Below, piece after piece: positions 25,477 to 33,985 of a DNA stretch of 64,000 nucleotides (position 1 is the stretch's first letter; each line of letters opens with the position of its first letter). A program made the translations under genes and the position numbers. The stretch is taken from positions 11,148 to 75,147 of the forward strand of contig URRP01000006.1 in assembly GCA_900550375.1 (NCBI GenBank), read 5' to 3'. The notes under the pieces are model-generated. The model was not told the DNA's origin. It was given only the letters and a program-made list of their open reading frames with translations, and did not search any database. The DNA is from an uncultured Alistipes sp. (lineage in GTDB: Bacteria > Bacteroidota > Bacteroidia > Bacteroidales > Rikenellaceae).

Positions 25477-27819
25477 ATGCGTCTTTCGGAATTGAAAACC
25501 GGTCAGTCGGCTACGATCCTCAACGTGCTGGGACACGGCGGATTCCGTCGCCGGATCATGGAGATGGGGTTCGTTCGCGGCAAGCGGGTGGATGTATTGC
25601 AGAACGCACCGCTGCGCGATCCGATCAAATACAGGATTATGGATTACGAAGTTTCGCTGCGGCGCAGCGAGGCAGCGATGATCGTCGTAATCACCGCCGA
25701 AGAGGTGCAGCAGCTCTCCGTGTCGGGGGATACGGCCTTCGCATCCGGCGAAACGAATGTCGAGGAGGTAATCTCCACACGCAGCCGCACGATCAACGTC
25801 GCCCTGATCGGCAATCCCAACAGCGGCAAAACCTCGCTGTTCAACGCCATTTCGGGCGGCCATGAGCACGTGGGCAATTACAGCGGGGTGACGGTCGGCG
25901 CCAAACGCGGCGAATACCGTTACAAGGGATACCGGTTTGTCATTACCGACCTGCCCGGCACCTATGCCCTTTCGGCCTATACGCCCGAGGAGTTGTACGT
26001 GCGCCGCCACTTGGTGAGCGATACGCCCGACGTGGTCGTCAACGCCGTGGTGGCTTCGAATCTCGAACGCAACCTCTACCTTACCACCGAACTGATCGAC
26101 ATCGACCCCAAGATGGTCGTTGCGCTCAATATGTACGACGAACTCGAGGCGAGCGGCGCCGTACTCGACTACGAACATTTGGGCGCCATGCTGGGCGTGC
26201 CGATGGTGCCCGTCGTGGCTAAAACGAGACGTGGCCTGCCGACGCTGCTCGATACGGTGATCGCCGTTTACGAGAACCAAGATCCCCGCGTGCGGCACAT
26301 CCATATCAACAACGGTCCGGTCATCGAACAGGCGCTCCGGCCGCTGTACGAGCATCTGAAGACCGACCGCGACGAGCTGCCCAAGCACTTCCCGCCGCGC
26401 TACTTCGCCATGAAGCTGCTCGAACGCGACAAGGAGGTGGAAGCGCAGTTGGCCGACTGCCCCCACTTCGCCGAGTGGATCGCGCTGCGCGACCGCGCCG
26501 TGCCGCAGGTCGAGGAGGAGCTGGACGAGGATGTCGAAACGGCTTTCGCCAATCAGAAATACGGCTTCATCTCCGGCGCTCTGAAGGAGACTTATACCCC
26601 CGGAGAAAAGGAGCAGGCGCAGACGACGCATATGATCGATGCGTTCGTCACGCACAAACTCTGGGGATTCCCGATCTTCTTCTTCCTCATGTGGCTGATG
26701 TTTTACTGTACGTTCCATGTAGGCCAGTATCCGCAGGAGTGGATCGAGTCGCTGGTCGGCTGGATCGGTTCGGGGTTGCAGCAGGCGATGCCCGACGGGG
26801 CGCTGAAGGATCTGCTGATCGACGGCGTGATCGGCGGCGTGGGGAGCGTGATCGTATTCCTGCCCAATATCATTATTCTCTATCTGTTCATCTCCTTTAT
26901 GGAGGACTCGGGCTATCTGGCCCGTGCGGCCTTCATCATGGACCGTGTGATGCACCGCATCGGGCTGCACGGCAAGTCGTTCATCCCCCTGGTGATGGGC
27001 TTCGGCTGCAACGTGCCGGCCATCATGGCTACGCGCACGATCGAGAGCCGCACGAGCCGGTTGATTACGGTGCTCATCACCCCCTTCATGTCGTGCAGCG
27101 CGCGGCTGCCGATCTATATTCTCTTCGTCGGAACCTTCTTCCCCGATCACGGGGGGCTGGTGCTTTTGGGGCTATACCTGCTGGGCATCGTGCTGGCGGT
27201 AGTCACGGCGCGGCTGATGCGGCGTTTTCTCTATAAGGTCGACGAGACCCCCTTCGTCATGGAGCTGCCGCCCTACCGTATGCCGACGATGCGTACGACG
27301 CTGTCGCATATGTGGGACAAAAGCGCGCAGTATCTGCGCAAGATGGGCGGATTGATTCTCGTAGCGTCGCTCTTCGTCTGGTTCCTGAGTTATTTTCCCC
27401 GTCCTGCAGCAGGTGGACCGAAGATTGCGCACTATGAAAATTCCTATCTGGGACAGCTGGGCCGCTGGTGCGAACCCGCTGTCGAGCCGCTGGGTCTGAA
27501 TTGGAAGGCGGGTGTGGCGATTCTCTCCGGTGTTTCGGCTAAGGAGATCGTCGTCAGCACGCTCGGCGTGCTCTATTCGGAGGATGCGACGGCCAGCGAG
27601 GCTTCGCTGGCGCAGACGCTGCGCGAGAGCGATGATTTCACGCCGCAGTCGGCGCTGGCGTTTCTGGTCTTCGTGCTGTTGTATTTCCCCTGTATCGCCA
27701 CGGTCGTGGCCGTCCGCAATGAAGCGGGGCGCGGCTGGGCTTTGGCATCGATGGTGTACAGTACGGCCGTGGCATGGTTCGTGGCGTGGATCGTCTATCA
27801 CGTCGCTTTGTTGTTGTAG
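25477..27819 (+). CDS. feoB: Ferrous iron transporter FeoAB fusion
   Basis: A 780-residue protein. Residues 1-75 are an FeoA SH3-like domain (MRLSELKTGQSATILNVLGH), and residues from about 105 are FeoB: G1 loop IGNPNSGKTSLFNAI, G2/G3 VTVGAKRGEYRYKGYRFVITDLPGTYAL, then the helical regulator and the membrane core with two gate repeats (FMEDSGYLARAAFIMDRVMHRIGLHGKSFIP and LRKMGGLILVASLFVWFLS). It imports Fe(II) across the inner membrane. Upstream in-frame codons exist back to 25429, but the FeoA domain begins at the ATG chosen here. The next gene starts on the base after the stop. Confidence 0.95.
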   Translation: MRLSELKTGQSATILNVLGHGGFRRRIMEMGFVRGKRVDVLQNAPLRDPIKYRIMDYEVSLRRSEAAMIVVITAEEVQQLSVSGDTAFASGETNVEEVISTRSRTINVALIGNPNSGKTSLFNAISGGHEHVGNYSGVTVGAKRGEYRYKGYRFVITDLPGTYALSAYTPEELYVRRHLVSDTPDVVVNAVVASNLERNLYLTTELIDIDPKMVVALNMYDELEASGAVLDYEHLGAMLGVPMVPVVAKTRRGLPTLLDTVIAVYENQDPRVRHIHINNGPVIEQALRPLYEHLKTDRDELPKHFPPRYFAMKLLERDKEVEAQLADCPHFAEWIALRDRAVPQVEEELDEDVETAFANQKYGFISGALKETYTPGEKEQAQTTHMIDAFVTHKLWGFPIFFFLMWLMFYCTFHVGQYPQEWIESLVGWIGSGLQQAMPDGALKDLLIDGVIGGVGSVIVFLPNIIILYLFISFMEDSGYLARAAFIMDRVMHRIGLHGKSFIPLVMGFGCNVPAIMATRTIESRTSRLITVLITPFMSCSARLPIYILFVGTFFPDHGGLVLLGLYLLGIVLAVVTARLMRRFLYKVDETPFVMELPPYRMPTMRTTLSHMWDKSAQYLRKMGGLILVASLFVWFLSYFPRPAAGGPKIAHYENSYLGQLGRWCEPAVEPLGLNWKAGVAILSGVSAKEIVVSTLGVLYSEDATASEASLAQTLRESDDFTPQSALAFLVFVLLYFPCIATVVAVRNEAGRGWALASMVYSTAVAWFVAWIVYHVALLL

Positions 27820-27987
27820 ATGGATTGGCAGGATATAGCGGTTGCTCTCGTCGGCGTTGCGCTGGTGTGGATCGTCGTCCGGCGGCTCTTTTGCCGCGGG
27901 CGGGGGAATACGTCGGGCGGCTGCGCCTCCTGTGCCCGCGATTGTCCCCTGCATGATTTGAAACGACACAAAAAAGACCGCTCCTGA
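27820..27987 (+). CDS. FeoB-associated Cys-rich membrane protein
   Basis: A 55-residue protein: one N-terminal membrane helix (DIAVALVGVALVWIVVRRLF), then a short tail with CxxCxxxC spacing (GGCASCARDCPLHDL). This is the layout of the small FeoB-associated family. The ATG immediately follows the feoAB stop, so translation is coupled. Its exact role in iron uptake is unknown. The stop codon lies in the loop of the terminator hairpin. Confidence 0.85.
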   Translation: MDWQDIAVALVGVALVWIVVRRLFCRGRGNTSGGCASCARDCPLHDLKRHKKDRS

Positions 27988-28000
27988 GAGCGGCCTTTTC
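27972..28000. terminator. Terminator ending feoAB and, in reverse, the YidE/AspT gene
   Basis: A stem CCGCTC/GAGCGG (27978-27983 with 27988-27993) sits between AAAAAGA and CCTTTTCT, so it can work in both directions. The stop of the small Feo protein occupies the 4-nt loop. Confidence 0.65.
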
Positions 28001-28016
28001 TATTTATAGCGTATCG

Positions 28017-29678
28017 TTACAATGCGAAGAGGATGAAGATCTGCGCCGTCAGAACGCGCAGGAACATCACGACGGGATAGACCGTGGCGTAGCTTACCGC
28101 CGGCATATCGTTGCCTGCCGTGGCGTTGGCGTAGGCCAGCGCGGGAGGGTCGGTCGTGCTGCCTGCTATCAGTCCCATCAGGGTGTAATAGTTGATTTTC
28201 AGTCCGAGACGGGCGATGAGCGAGACGATCAGCAGCGGAACGACGGTGATGATGACGCCGTAGCCTACCCAGCGATATCCGCCGTTCATGATCGCATCGA
28301 CGAAGCCGTCGCCTGCGCCGATGCCCACGGCTGCCAGAAAGAGCGTGATGCCCACCTCGCGCAGCATCAGATTGGCGCTTATGGTGGTATAGGTGACCAG
28401 ATGGAAATGGGTGCCGAAGCGGCCGATCAGGATCGCCACGATCAGCGGGCCGCCGGCCAATCCCAATTTGACAGGCTGCGGAACGTTGAGCAGCGGAATC
28501 GAACCGAGCAGCACACCGAGCGCGATGCCGATGAAGATCGTGATGAGGTTCGGCTCGCGCAGTTTCTTCATCGAGTTGCCCAGCAGATCGGCCACCTGTG
28601 CGATCGCCTTCTCCGAACCTACGACCATCACGCGGTCACCCACCTGTAACTCCATCCCCTGATAGGGGATCAGATCGACACCGGCGCGGTTGACGCGGGT
28701 GATGTTGATGCCGTATTTGGTGCGCAGGTGCAGGTCGGCGAATTTCTTGCCGTTGATGGAGGGCTTGGTAATGAGAATACGCCGCGATACGAGCTGGCTG
28801 TCGAGCGATCCCCACTCCTCGAAAGGCATGTCGATGATGTGGCCCAGAAAGGCGGCAATGGCGTCGGTATCCTCCGACGAGCAGACGATCAGCAGCTTGT
28901 CGCCGATATGCAGGCGGCTCTCCTGAGTAGCGACGGTGATGCGGTTGTCGGCATCGGCGATACGCGAAATGACGAACGAGCGGTTGATCAACTCCTTCAT
29001 TTCGCCGACCGTTCGGCCGTCGAGCACGGCGTTGGTGAACTGGATGGATATTTTGTCGGCGTATTTTTTATGTTCGTTGCTCATCGTCGCCAGTGCCTCG
29101 TCCTCCTTTTCGAAACGGATGCGCAGCGCGTAACGGACGAAGATCATCGAGAAGATGATGCCGACGACGCCCAGCGGATAGGCGACGGCATATCCCAGCG
29201 CTATCGTGGGATCGTTGATTCCCGATGCATCGCTGTAAGCCTGCTGTGCGGCGCCCAATCCCGGGGTATTGGTCACGGCGCCCGACAGAATGCCGACCAT
29301 CGTGGGGATCGGCGTGCCGGTGGTCAGGTGCAGGATGTAGGCGGTACCGACTCCCAACAGGACGATGAGTGCCGCCAGTCCGACGAGCTGCATCCCGCCG
29401 TTTTTGAACGACGAGAAGAAGCCCGGACCGACTTGCAGACCGATCGAAAAGACGAACAGGATCAAACCGAACTCCTTGACGAAGCTCAGCACGCCGGAGT
29501 CGATAGTCATACCGAAATGGCTGGCTGCGATGCCGACGAAGAGAATCCATGTCGTACCCAGCGAAACGCCTCCGATTTTGATTTTCCCCAACAGAATTCC
29601 GACGGTAATCACCAGTGCCAGAACGAAAATGGAGTGCGCCAGCGTATCGCCGAAAAAGAGGTTGTACAGCCAATACAT
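28017..29678 (-). CDS. YidE/YbjL/AspT-type transporter with two TrkA-C domains
   Basis: A 553-residue membrane protein made of two homologous membrane halves (about residues 1-185 and 375-553) flanking two regulatory RCK_C/TrkA-C domains (about 205-290 and 295-375, with HIGDKLLIVCSSEDTD and LQVGDRVMVVGSEKAI). The repeat signatures GAVTNTPGLGAAQQ and GSTTDPPALAYAN are diagnostic of the AspT antiporter-like duplication family. Substrates of most members are unknown; AspT itself exchanges aspartate and alanine. A promoter box overlapping a palindrome is at 29693-29720. Confidence 0.88.
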   Translation of the reverse strand: MYWLYNLFFGDTLAHSIFVLALVITVGILLGKIKIGGVSLGTTWILFVGIAASHFGMTIDSGVLSFVKEFGLILFVFSIGLQVGPGFFSSFKNGGMQLVGLAALIVLLGVGTAYILHLTTGTPIPTMVGILSGAVTNTPGLGAAQQAYSDASGINDPTIALGYAVAYPLGVVGIIFSMIFVRYALRIRFEKEDEALATMSNEHKKYADKISIQFTNAVLDGRTVGEMKELINRSFVISRIADADNRITVATQESRLHIGDKLLIVCSSEDTDAIAAFLGHIIDMPFEEWGSLDSQLVSRRILITKPSINGKKFADLHLRTKYGINITRVNRAGVDLIPYQGMELQVGDRVMVVGSEKAIAQVADLLGNSMKKLREPNLITIFIGIALGVLLGSIPLLNVPQPVKLGLAGGPLIVAILIGRFGTHFHLVTYTTISANLMLREVGITLFLAAVGIGAGDGFVDAIMNGGYRWVGYGVIITVVPLLIVSLIARLGLKINYYTLMGLIAGSTTDPPALAYANATAGNDMPAVSYATVYPVVMFLRVLTAQIFILFAL

Positions 29679-29692
29679 ACGTAACGAAGATT

Positions 29693-29720
29693 TACCTTTG
29701 ACGAATTTTCGACAAAGGTA
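29693..29720. promoter_or_regulatory. 28-bp near-palindrome overlapping the -7 box of the transporter gene
   Basis: TACCTTTG (minus strand, 29713-29720) is a -7 box for the transporter. The same 8 bases occur on the plus strand at 29693-29700, and the 12 bases between continue the dyad with CGAA/TTCG, giving a two-armed inverted repeat. It spans the expected transcription start, where an operator or divergent promoter would sit. Confidence 0.5.
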
Positions 29721-29744
29721 GCACTTTATTAATACTTAAAAAAA

Positions 29745-30440
29745 TTAGTAACAGAATTTTTCGAACAAAGGAATCAACAGCGCCGTAATAATCCCCATCA
29801 GCGCCATCGCCAATCCGCTGAGAGCACCCTCGACGGCTCCCAGCTCGATGGCGCGCGCCGTGCCGATGCCGTGGGCGGCCGAACCGAGCGCCAATCCCCG
29901 CGCCATCGGATTGACGATGCCGCATTTGCGCAGCAGGTGCGGGCCGACGATGCTGCCGAAGATGCCCACGAGGAAAACCACCACCGAGGTGACGCTCACC
30001 ACTCCGCCGATCGGTTCGCTGATGGCTACGGCGATCGGAACGGTGACCGACTTGGGGGCGATGGAGTTCAGGATCGTGCGGTCGGCGCCCAATGCGCGGG
30101 CGATGTAGACGACGCTCAGCACCCCGACCACGCATCCTGTGACGATCGAGGTCAGAATGGGCAGCACCTGTCCGCGCAGATGTTCGATCTGTTCGTACAT
30201 CAGGTAGCCCAGCGCAACGACCGACATGCCGAGCAGAAAGTCGAGGATCTGTGTGGCTTCGCGGTAGCGCTCGTATTCGATGCCGCAGACTTTCAGAAAG
30301 AGAATCAGGGCGGCGAACGCGAGCAGCGTCGGATGGAGGATCGCCAGTTTGAGCCGTCGGTGAAGCGCCACGCCGCCGCAGTAGAGACCCACGGTGAGCG
30401 TGAGCAGGAACATATCGGAGTCGATGAAGGTGCGGATCAT
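29745..30440 (-). CDS. lrgB: LrgB/CidB-family membrane protein
   Basis: A 231-residue polytopic protein with six to seven hydrophobic segments. The conserved LrgB features are TILNSIAPKSVTVPIAVAISE and LALGSAAHGIGTARA. LrgB works with LrgA; family members are linked to holin-like control of murein hydrolases or to pyruvate/glycolate transport. It overlaps lrgA by 4 nt and is followed by an AT-rich spacer before the transporter gene. Confidence 0.9.
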   Translation of the reverse strand: MIRTFIDSDMFLLTLTVGLYCGGVALHRRLKLAILHPTLLAFAALILFLKVCGIEYERYREATQILDFLLGMSVVALGYLMYEQIEHLRGQVLPILTSIVTGCVVGVLSVVYIARALGADRTILNSIAPKSVTVPIAVAISEPIGGVVSVTSVVVFLVGIFGSIVGPHLLRKCGIVNPMARGLALGSAAHGIGTARAIELGAVEGALSGLAMALMGIITALLIPLFEKFCY

Positions 30441-30772
30441 GATTTACGGCCGATTTTCTGGAAAGTCCATCCTACGCAGAGCAGCACCAGCAGCGTGCTG
30501 ACGACGCTGGCGACCAGAATTGCCCACAGATGCTGCATAATCAGATCGTACGACACCATCAGCCCCACGCCGAAGGGGACGAAGAAGAGTCCCATCGAGC
30601 CGAGCAGGAACCGTGCGGCGGGACGCACGCGGTGCGGCTTGACGATCCGCAGGCACAATGCACCGAAAAGCAATATCATCCCGATCACGTTACCGGATAT
30701 ATATCCGCCTGTGAAATAAGCGATTGCATTGCCTATCAGCCAGAATAGAAGGATATGGAACAGTCCTAACAC
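30437..30772 (-). CDS. lrgA: LrgA/CidA-family holin-like protein
   Basis: A 111-residue membrane protein with four hydrophobic segments. The family core ISGNVIGMILLFGALCLRIVKP and FFVPFGVGLMVSY is present. The start is GTG at 30770-30772; no ATG exists in a suitable place. A TATCTTTG -7 box ends at 30778, so the mRNA would start at about the GTG. It forms the lrgAB pair with the overlapping downstream gene. Confidence 0.85.
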   Translation of the reverse strand: MLGLFHILLFWLIGNAIAYFTGGYISGNVIGMILLFGALCLRIVKPHRVRPAARFLLGSMGLFFVPFGVGLMVSYDLIMQHLWAILVASVVSTLLVLLCVGWTFQKIGRKS

Positions 30773-30777
30773 GGGCG

Positions 30778-30785
30778 CAAAGATA
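30778..30785 (-). promoter_or_regulatory. -7 element for lrgAB
   Basis: TATCTTTG on the minus strand ends 6 nt before the lrgA GTG. Upstream is T-rich but has no clean TTTG at the -33 spacing. Confidence 0.5.
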
Positions 30786-30862
30786 CGACGAACAAAAGTA
30801 AAAGTGTACCGCCCGAAGAAAAATAAGTAGTGAAATCATGCCGTAATATTAATTAATTTAAT

Positions 30863-30870
30863 TATCTTTG
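30863..30870 (+). promoter_or_regulatory. -7 element for the aminotransferase gene
   Basis: TATCTTTG lies 28 nt before the aminotransferase ATG in an AT-rich stretch. No matching -33 TTTG is seen. Confidence 0.45.
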
Positions 30871-30898
30871 TACGGTTAATGATTTCACACTGAATCTT

Positions 30899-32083
30899 AT
30901 GGGAAAAGGAGTAACTATCGAGCGTTCACATCGTCTGGACGGTATCGGCGAGTACTATTTTTCGCGTCGTTTGCGCGAAATCGCCGAGACGGAGGCGGCC
31001 ACCGGCCGTCAAATCATCAAGTTGGCTATGGGCAGCCCCGATCTTCCGCCTGCGCAGGCAGTCATCGATACGCTGGCCCGCGAAGCACAGCGCCCCGACG
31101 TACACAAGTACATGTCCTATCAGGGAGAACCTATTCTGCGCAAAGCCTTTGCCGATTGGTATAAGAAGTACTACAGCGTGGATCTCGACTGGAAATCGGA
31201 GGTGTATCCGCTGATCGGTTCGAAAGAGGGCCTGATGCATGTCAGCATGACTTTTCTCAATAAGGGCGATAAGGTGCTCGTGCCCAACCCCGGCTACCCC
31301 ACGTACAGCGCTGCCGTGAAACTTGCGGGCGGCGAGATGGTGACCTACGCGCTGAACAAGCAGACGGGCTTCCTGCCCGACTTCGAGGCGATCGAGAAGG
31401 CCGGACTGGACGGTGTGAAGATGATGCTCATCAACTACCCCAACATGCCGACGGGACAGACTCCTACGATGGAGCTGTTCGAGAAGATCGTAGCCTTCGG
31501 TGCCAAGCACAATATCCTGATCGTGCATGACAATCCGTATAGCTTCGTGCGCAACAAGAACCGCCTGAGCATTTTCCAAGTGCCGGGAGCTAAAGAGGTC
31601 GCGCTCGAGCTGAACTCGCTTTCGAAGGGACACTCGATGGCCGGATGGCGCGTAGGCGTTCTGCTCGGCAAAAAGGAGTGGATCGATGCGGTGCTCACGT
31701 TCCGCAGCAATATGGATTCGGGTATGTTCTACCCTATTCAGGCCGCGGCGGCCACGGCGCTCGGATTGGGCGAGGAGTGGTTCACGCAGCTCAATGAGAT
31801 TTATTACGCCCGCGAGAAGCAGGCATACGCGCTTTTGGATGCGCTGGGCTGCAAATACCGTTTGGGGCAGGCCGGTTTGTTCGTATGGGCCGAGTTGCCG
31901 GAAGACTACGAGGGCGATTCGTTCCAGTTCTCGGACGAGGTGATGGAGAAGTGCGACGTCTTCCTTACGCCGGGAGCCATCTTCGGCAGTGAGGGCAAGC
32001 GGTACATCCGTATTACGCTCTGCTGCCCGGCCGAACTGCTCGAAAAGGCGGCCAAAGCGATCAAGGAACGTTTCCGCAAATAA
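30899..32083 (+). CDS. Class I/II PLP-dependent aminotransferase
   Basis: A 394-residue fold-type I aminotransferase. The conserved parts are AMGSPDLPPAQAVID, PLIGSKEGLMHVSMTFLNKGDKVLVPNPGYPTYSAAV, the cofactor Asp in HDNPYSFVRN, the PLP lysine in LNSLSKGHSMAGWRVG, and the carboxylate-binding Arg in YIRITLC. Substrates could be aspartate, alanine or a diaminopimelate-pathway keto acid; the sequence does not decide. It is a single-gene unit with its own promoter box and a strong terminator. Confidence 0.85.
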   Translation: MGKGVTIERSHRLDGIGEYYFSRRLREIAETEAATGRQIIKLAMGSPDLPPAQAVIDTLAREAQRPDVHKYMSYQGEPILRKAFADWYKKYYSVDLDWKSEVYPLIGSKEGLMHVSMTFLNKGDKVLVPNPGYPTYSAAVKLAGGEMVTYALNKQTGFLPDFEAIEKAGLDGVKMMLINYPNMPTGQTPTMELFEKIVAFGAKHNILIVHDNPYSFVRNKNRLSIFQVPGAKEVALELNSLSKGHSMAGWRVGVLLGKKEWIDAVLTFRSNMDSGMFYPIQAAAATALGLGEEWFTQLNEIYYAREKQAYALLDALGCKYRLGQAGLFVWAELPEDYEGDSFQFSDEVMEKCDVFLTPGAIFGSEGKRYIRITLCCPAELLEKAAKAIKERFRK

Positions 32084-32102
32084 GACCTGCGGGTTGTTTA
32101 TC

Positions 32103-32135
32103 AAAAGCGGATGCTGCAAAGCATCCGCTTTTTCT
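32103..32135 (+). terminator. Terminator of the aminotransferase gene
   Basis: A 12-bp perfect stem (32103-32114 with 32121-32132) with a 6-nt loop runs into TTTTTC. Confidence 0.85.
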
Positions 32136-32215
32136 TGCGCCGTAGTCGCTGTTGAAGCGGAAAATCGAGCTGCAAAGGATGAACCGTTTACCCATTCTTG
32201 TTTCGGAACGCTGGA

Positions 32216-32446
32216 ATGTCCGCGTACGGGATGCTGGAGATGCCGGGCTATGCCGTTTCGGGATTGCATATTACCGTTCCGCAGGCGTGCTATCTGATTT
32301 CGCCCTATGCGGCGAGCGCCTCTTTCTGCGGAGTGCCGATCGACCGCGGCCTGAGCTGCGCATATTCGGCGCTGTCGGGCGTGGAATTTACGCTGGCGGG
32401 GTCTCTGCTGGTGTCGTTTTTCGTGCGGTGGCGGTATGTGGTTTAG
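32216..32446 (+). CDS. Possible small protein upstream of the sigma factor
   Basis: An ORF of 76 residues from ATG 32216 (an in-frame TTG at 32198 would lengthen it). The C-terminal part TLAGSLLVSFFVRWRYVV could be one membrane helix and the middle contains two Cys. I recognise no family. It fills most of the 443-nt gap between the aminotransferase and the sigma factor, where nothing else is supported. Absence of a promoter box and the lack of family resemblance keep confidence low. Confidence 0.25.
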   Translation: MSAYGMLEMPGYAVSGLHITVPQACYLISPYAASASFCGVPIDRGLSCAYSALSGVEFTLAGSLLVSFFVRWRYVV

Positions 32447-32526
32447 CGGGGCGGGATGAAAATCCCGCTCTTTTTTGTAACCTTTTCGCTATCTTTACAT
32501 CTAATCAACGAATTTCGACCCGAAAG

Positions 32527-33051
32527 ATGGAGAACCCGACCGACAAGGAGATAGTGGCGCTGGTGCTGGCCGGCGATACCGAAGCATTCGGTGAGCTGGT
32601 AAGCCGCTATTCGGGACGGGTGTATGCGCTGGCGTTTGCCGTGGTGCGCGATGCACAGCGGGCCGATGACGTTACGCAGGAGACTTTTATCCGCGCCTAT
32701 GAGCATCTCGATGGGTTTCGGGGTGCGAGTGCTTTTGCTACGTGGCTTTACCGTATCGCCTACAACCGAGCCGTCGGTGAATGCCGCCGCAGGTTTTACG
32801 GCCGTCTCGATGCCGAATCCTGTGCGGTGGCGGAGGAGCGGCCGGCAGAACGGTTCGATGAGGAGACAGTCGGCAGGATGCACCGTGCGCTGGCGCGTCT
32901 TGCGCCCGACGAACGGGCGTTGGTGACGCTTTTTTACGAAGACGAACGGTCGGTGGCCGAGATCGCGCAGATTATGGATTTGACGCTTTCGAACGTGAAG
33001 GTGCGGCTGCATCGGGTGCGGGGACGGATCCGGCAATATATGGAGGAGTGA
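32527..33051 (+). CDS. ECF-type RNA polymerase sigma factor
   Basis: A 174-residue sigma-70 family protein. Region 2 includes AFGELVSRYSGRVYALAFAVVRDAQRADDVTQETFIRAYEHLDGFRG with the DDVTQETF signature, and region 4 includes LARLAPDERALVTLFYEDERSVAEIAQIMDLTLSNVKVRLHRVRGRI. It directs core RNA polymerase to a stress or envelope regulon that cannot be named. The start is the ATG at 32527; longer upstream reading in frame lacks region-1-like sequence. Its stop overlaps the start of the membrane protein downstream, which probably acts as its anti-sigma factor. Confidence 0.92.
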   Translation: MENPTDKEIVALVLAGDTEAFGELVSRYSGRVYALAFAVVRDAQRADDVTQETFIRAYEHLDGFRGASAFATWLYRIAYNRAVGECRRRFYGRLDAESCAVAEERPAERFDEETVGRMHRALARLAPDERALVTLFYEDERSVAEIAQIMDLTLSNVKVRLHRVRGRIRQYMEE

Positions 33052-33383
33052 TGATGGAAAAACAACAATTGAACGATGAGCGGCTGGCGGAGCTGATCCG
33101 CACTGCTTTGCCGCGGCGGGAGGCTCCCGTGGGGTTGGAGACGCGTATTATGGCGCAGGTCGTTCTGCGAGATCGGCAGCGGCGCGAACGTAGGGCGATC
33201 GCCGCGATGGCGTGCTACTGCCTGGGAACCGCTGCGGCGATGGCCGTCGTGGTGTTCGCCTGTCTGCGGTCGGTCGATTCGCCGGAGGGGCTGTTACAGG
33301 TCTTGGCGATCTTGGCGGGTGTCGTGGCGGCGATGATTATCGCCTGCGGCGATCGGGCGACGGAAATTCTGCGCAGCCTGTAA
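33051..33383 (+). CDS. Small membrane protein, putative anti-sigma factor
   Basis: A 110-residue protein: an N-terminal soluble stretch of about 45 residues (ERLAELIRTALPRREAPVGLE), then two hydrophobic helices (AAMACYCLGTAAAMAVVVFACL and LQVLAILAGVVAAMIIACG). The start could be GTG 33048, ATG 33051 or ATG 33054; the middle one overlaps the sigma stop as TGATG. Position and topology fit an anti-sigma factor, but no zinc-binding anti-sigma motif is present, so this is inference. Confidence 0.7.
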   Translation: MMEKQQLNDERLAELIRTALPRREAPVGLETRIMAQVVLRDRQRRERRAIAAMACYCLGTAAAMAVVVFACLRSVDSPEGLLQVLAILAGVVAAMIIACGDRATEILRSL

Positions 33384-33446
33384 CCTTTTTCGGTTGAAGC
33401 GGTCTAATAGATGAATTTAATTATTAACCTATAAAACAATAATGTT

Positions 33447-33896
33447 ATGAGTGTCGGATATCAAATAAGTGAAGTTCTCGAACAGATTATGTGGATGGGC
33501 GTCGCTTTCGGGATCGTCGGCTATTTTATCTACCGCGAATGGGCGCGCCGGCGCGAGAATATGGCGATGATGGAGCGCATGACGCCTGAACAGCTGGCTG
33601 ACATCCGGCGCGTGGACGCCGAAATCGAAATCGAGCGCAAGCGGCGCAGCGCCGGCAATCTATGGCTTCTGCGGGCCGGAATGGCGATTCTCGGCGGTGG
33701 ATTGGGCGGCTTCTTGGGGCTGACGTTTATGGAGCATACATCGGAGAAATCTTTTTATGTGAGCATGAACATCTACGCTTGTCAGTTGATGGCACTCATC
33801 GTGCTGATGGTCGGTCTCTTTATCTTCTTCGAATTTCTAATCGAGTTGTGGCTCAAACGGATGGAAGAACGCTGGCACACGAGCGAACAGAAATAG
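33447..33896 (+). CDS. DUF6249-like membrane protein
   Basis: A 149-residue protein with an N-terminal helix (IMWMGVAFGIVGYFIYREW), a charged middle (MERMTPEQLADIRRVDAEIEIERKRR) and two further helices (LLRAGMAILGGGLGGFLGL and YACQLMALIVLMVGLFIFFEFLIEL). This layout is common in Bacteroidetes sigma/anti-sigma operons. It is third in the operon with the sigma factor and is followed by a strong terminator. Function unknown. Confidence 0.72.
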   Translation: MSVGYQISEVLEQIMWMGVAFGIVGYFIYREWARRRENMAMMERMTPEQLADIRRVDAEIEIERKRRSAGNLWLLRAGMAILGGGLGGFLGLTFMEHTSEKSFYVSMNIYACQLMALIVLMVGLFIFFEFLIELWLKRMEERWHTSEQK

Positions 33897-33913
33897 TTTC
33901 CAACCTTTTTAGT

Positions 33914-33953
33914 GGAACGGGGCTGCATCCGAAAAGATGCAACCCCGTTTTTG
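33914..33953. terminator. Terminator between the sigma operon and purT
   Basis: A 13-bp stem with one mismatch (about 33917-33929 with 33936-33948) and a hexaloop is followed by TTTTTG on the plus strand. It closes the sigma operon and faces the converging purT gene. Confidence 0.75.
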
Positions 33954-33985
33954 CGATTCCTCGCAGCGGCACCGGCCGTGCCGGA

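Noticed and set aside
32152..32526. Longer start for the sigma factor
   Set aside because: The in-frame upstream sequence has no sigma region and is unlike family N-termini; ATG 32527 gives the normal ECF length.
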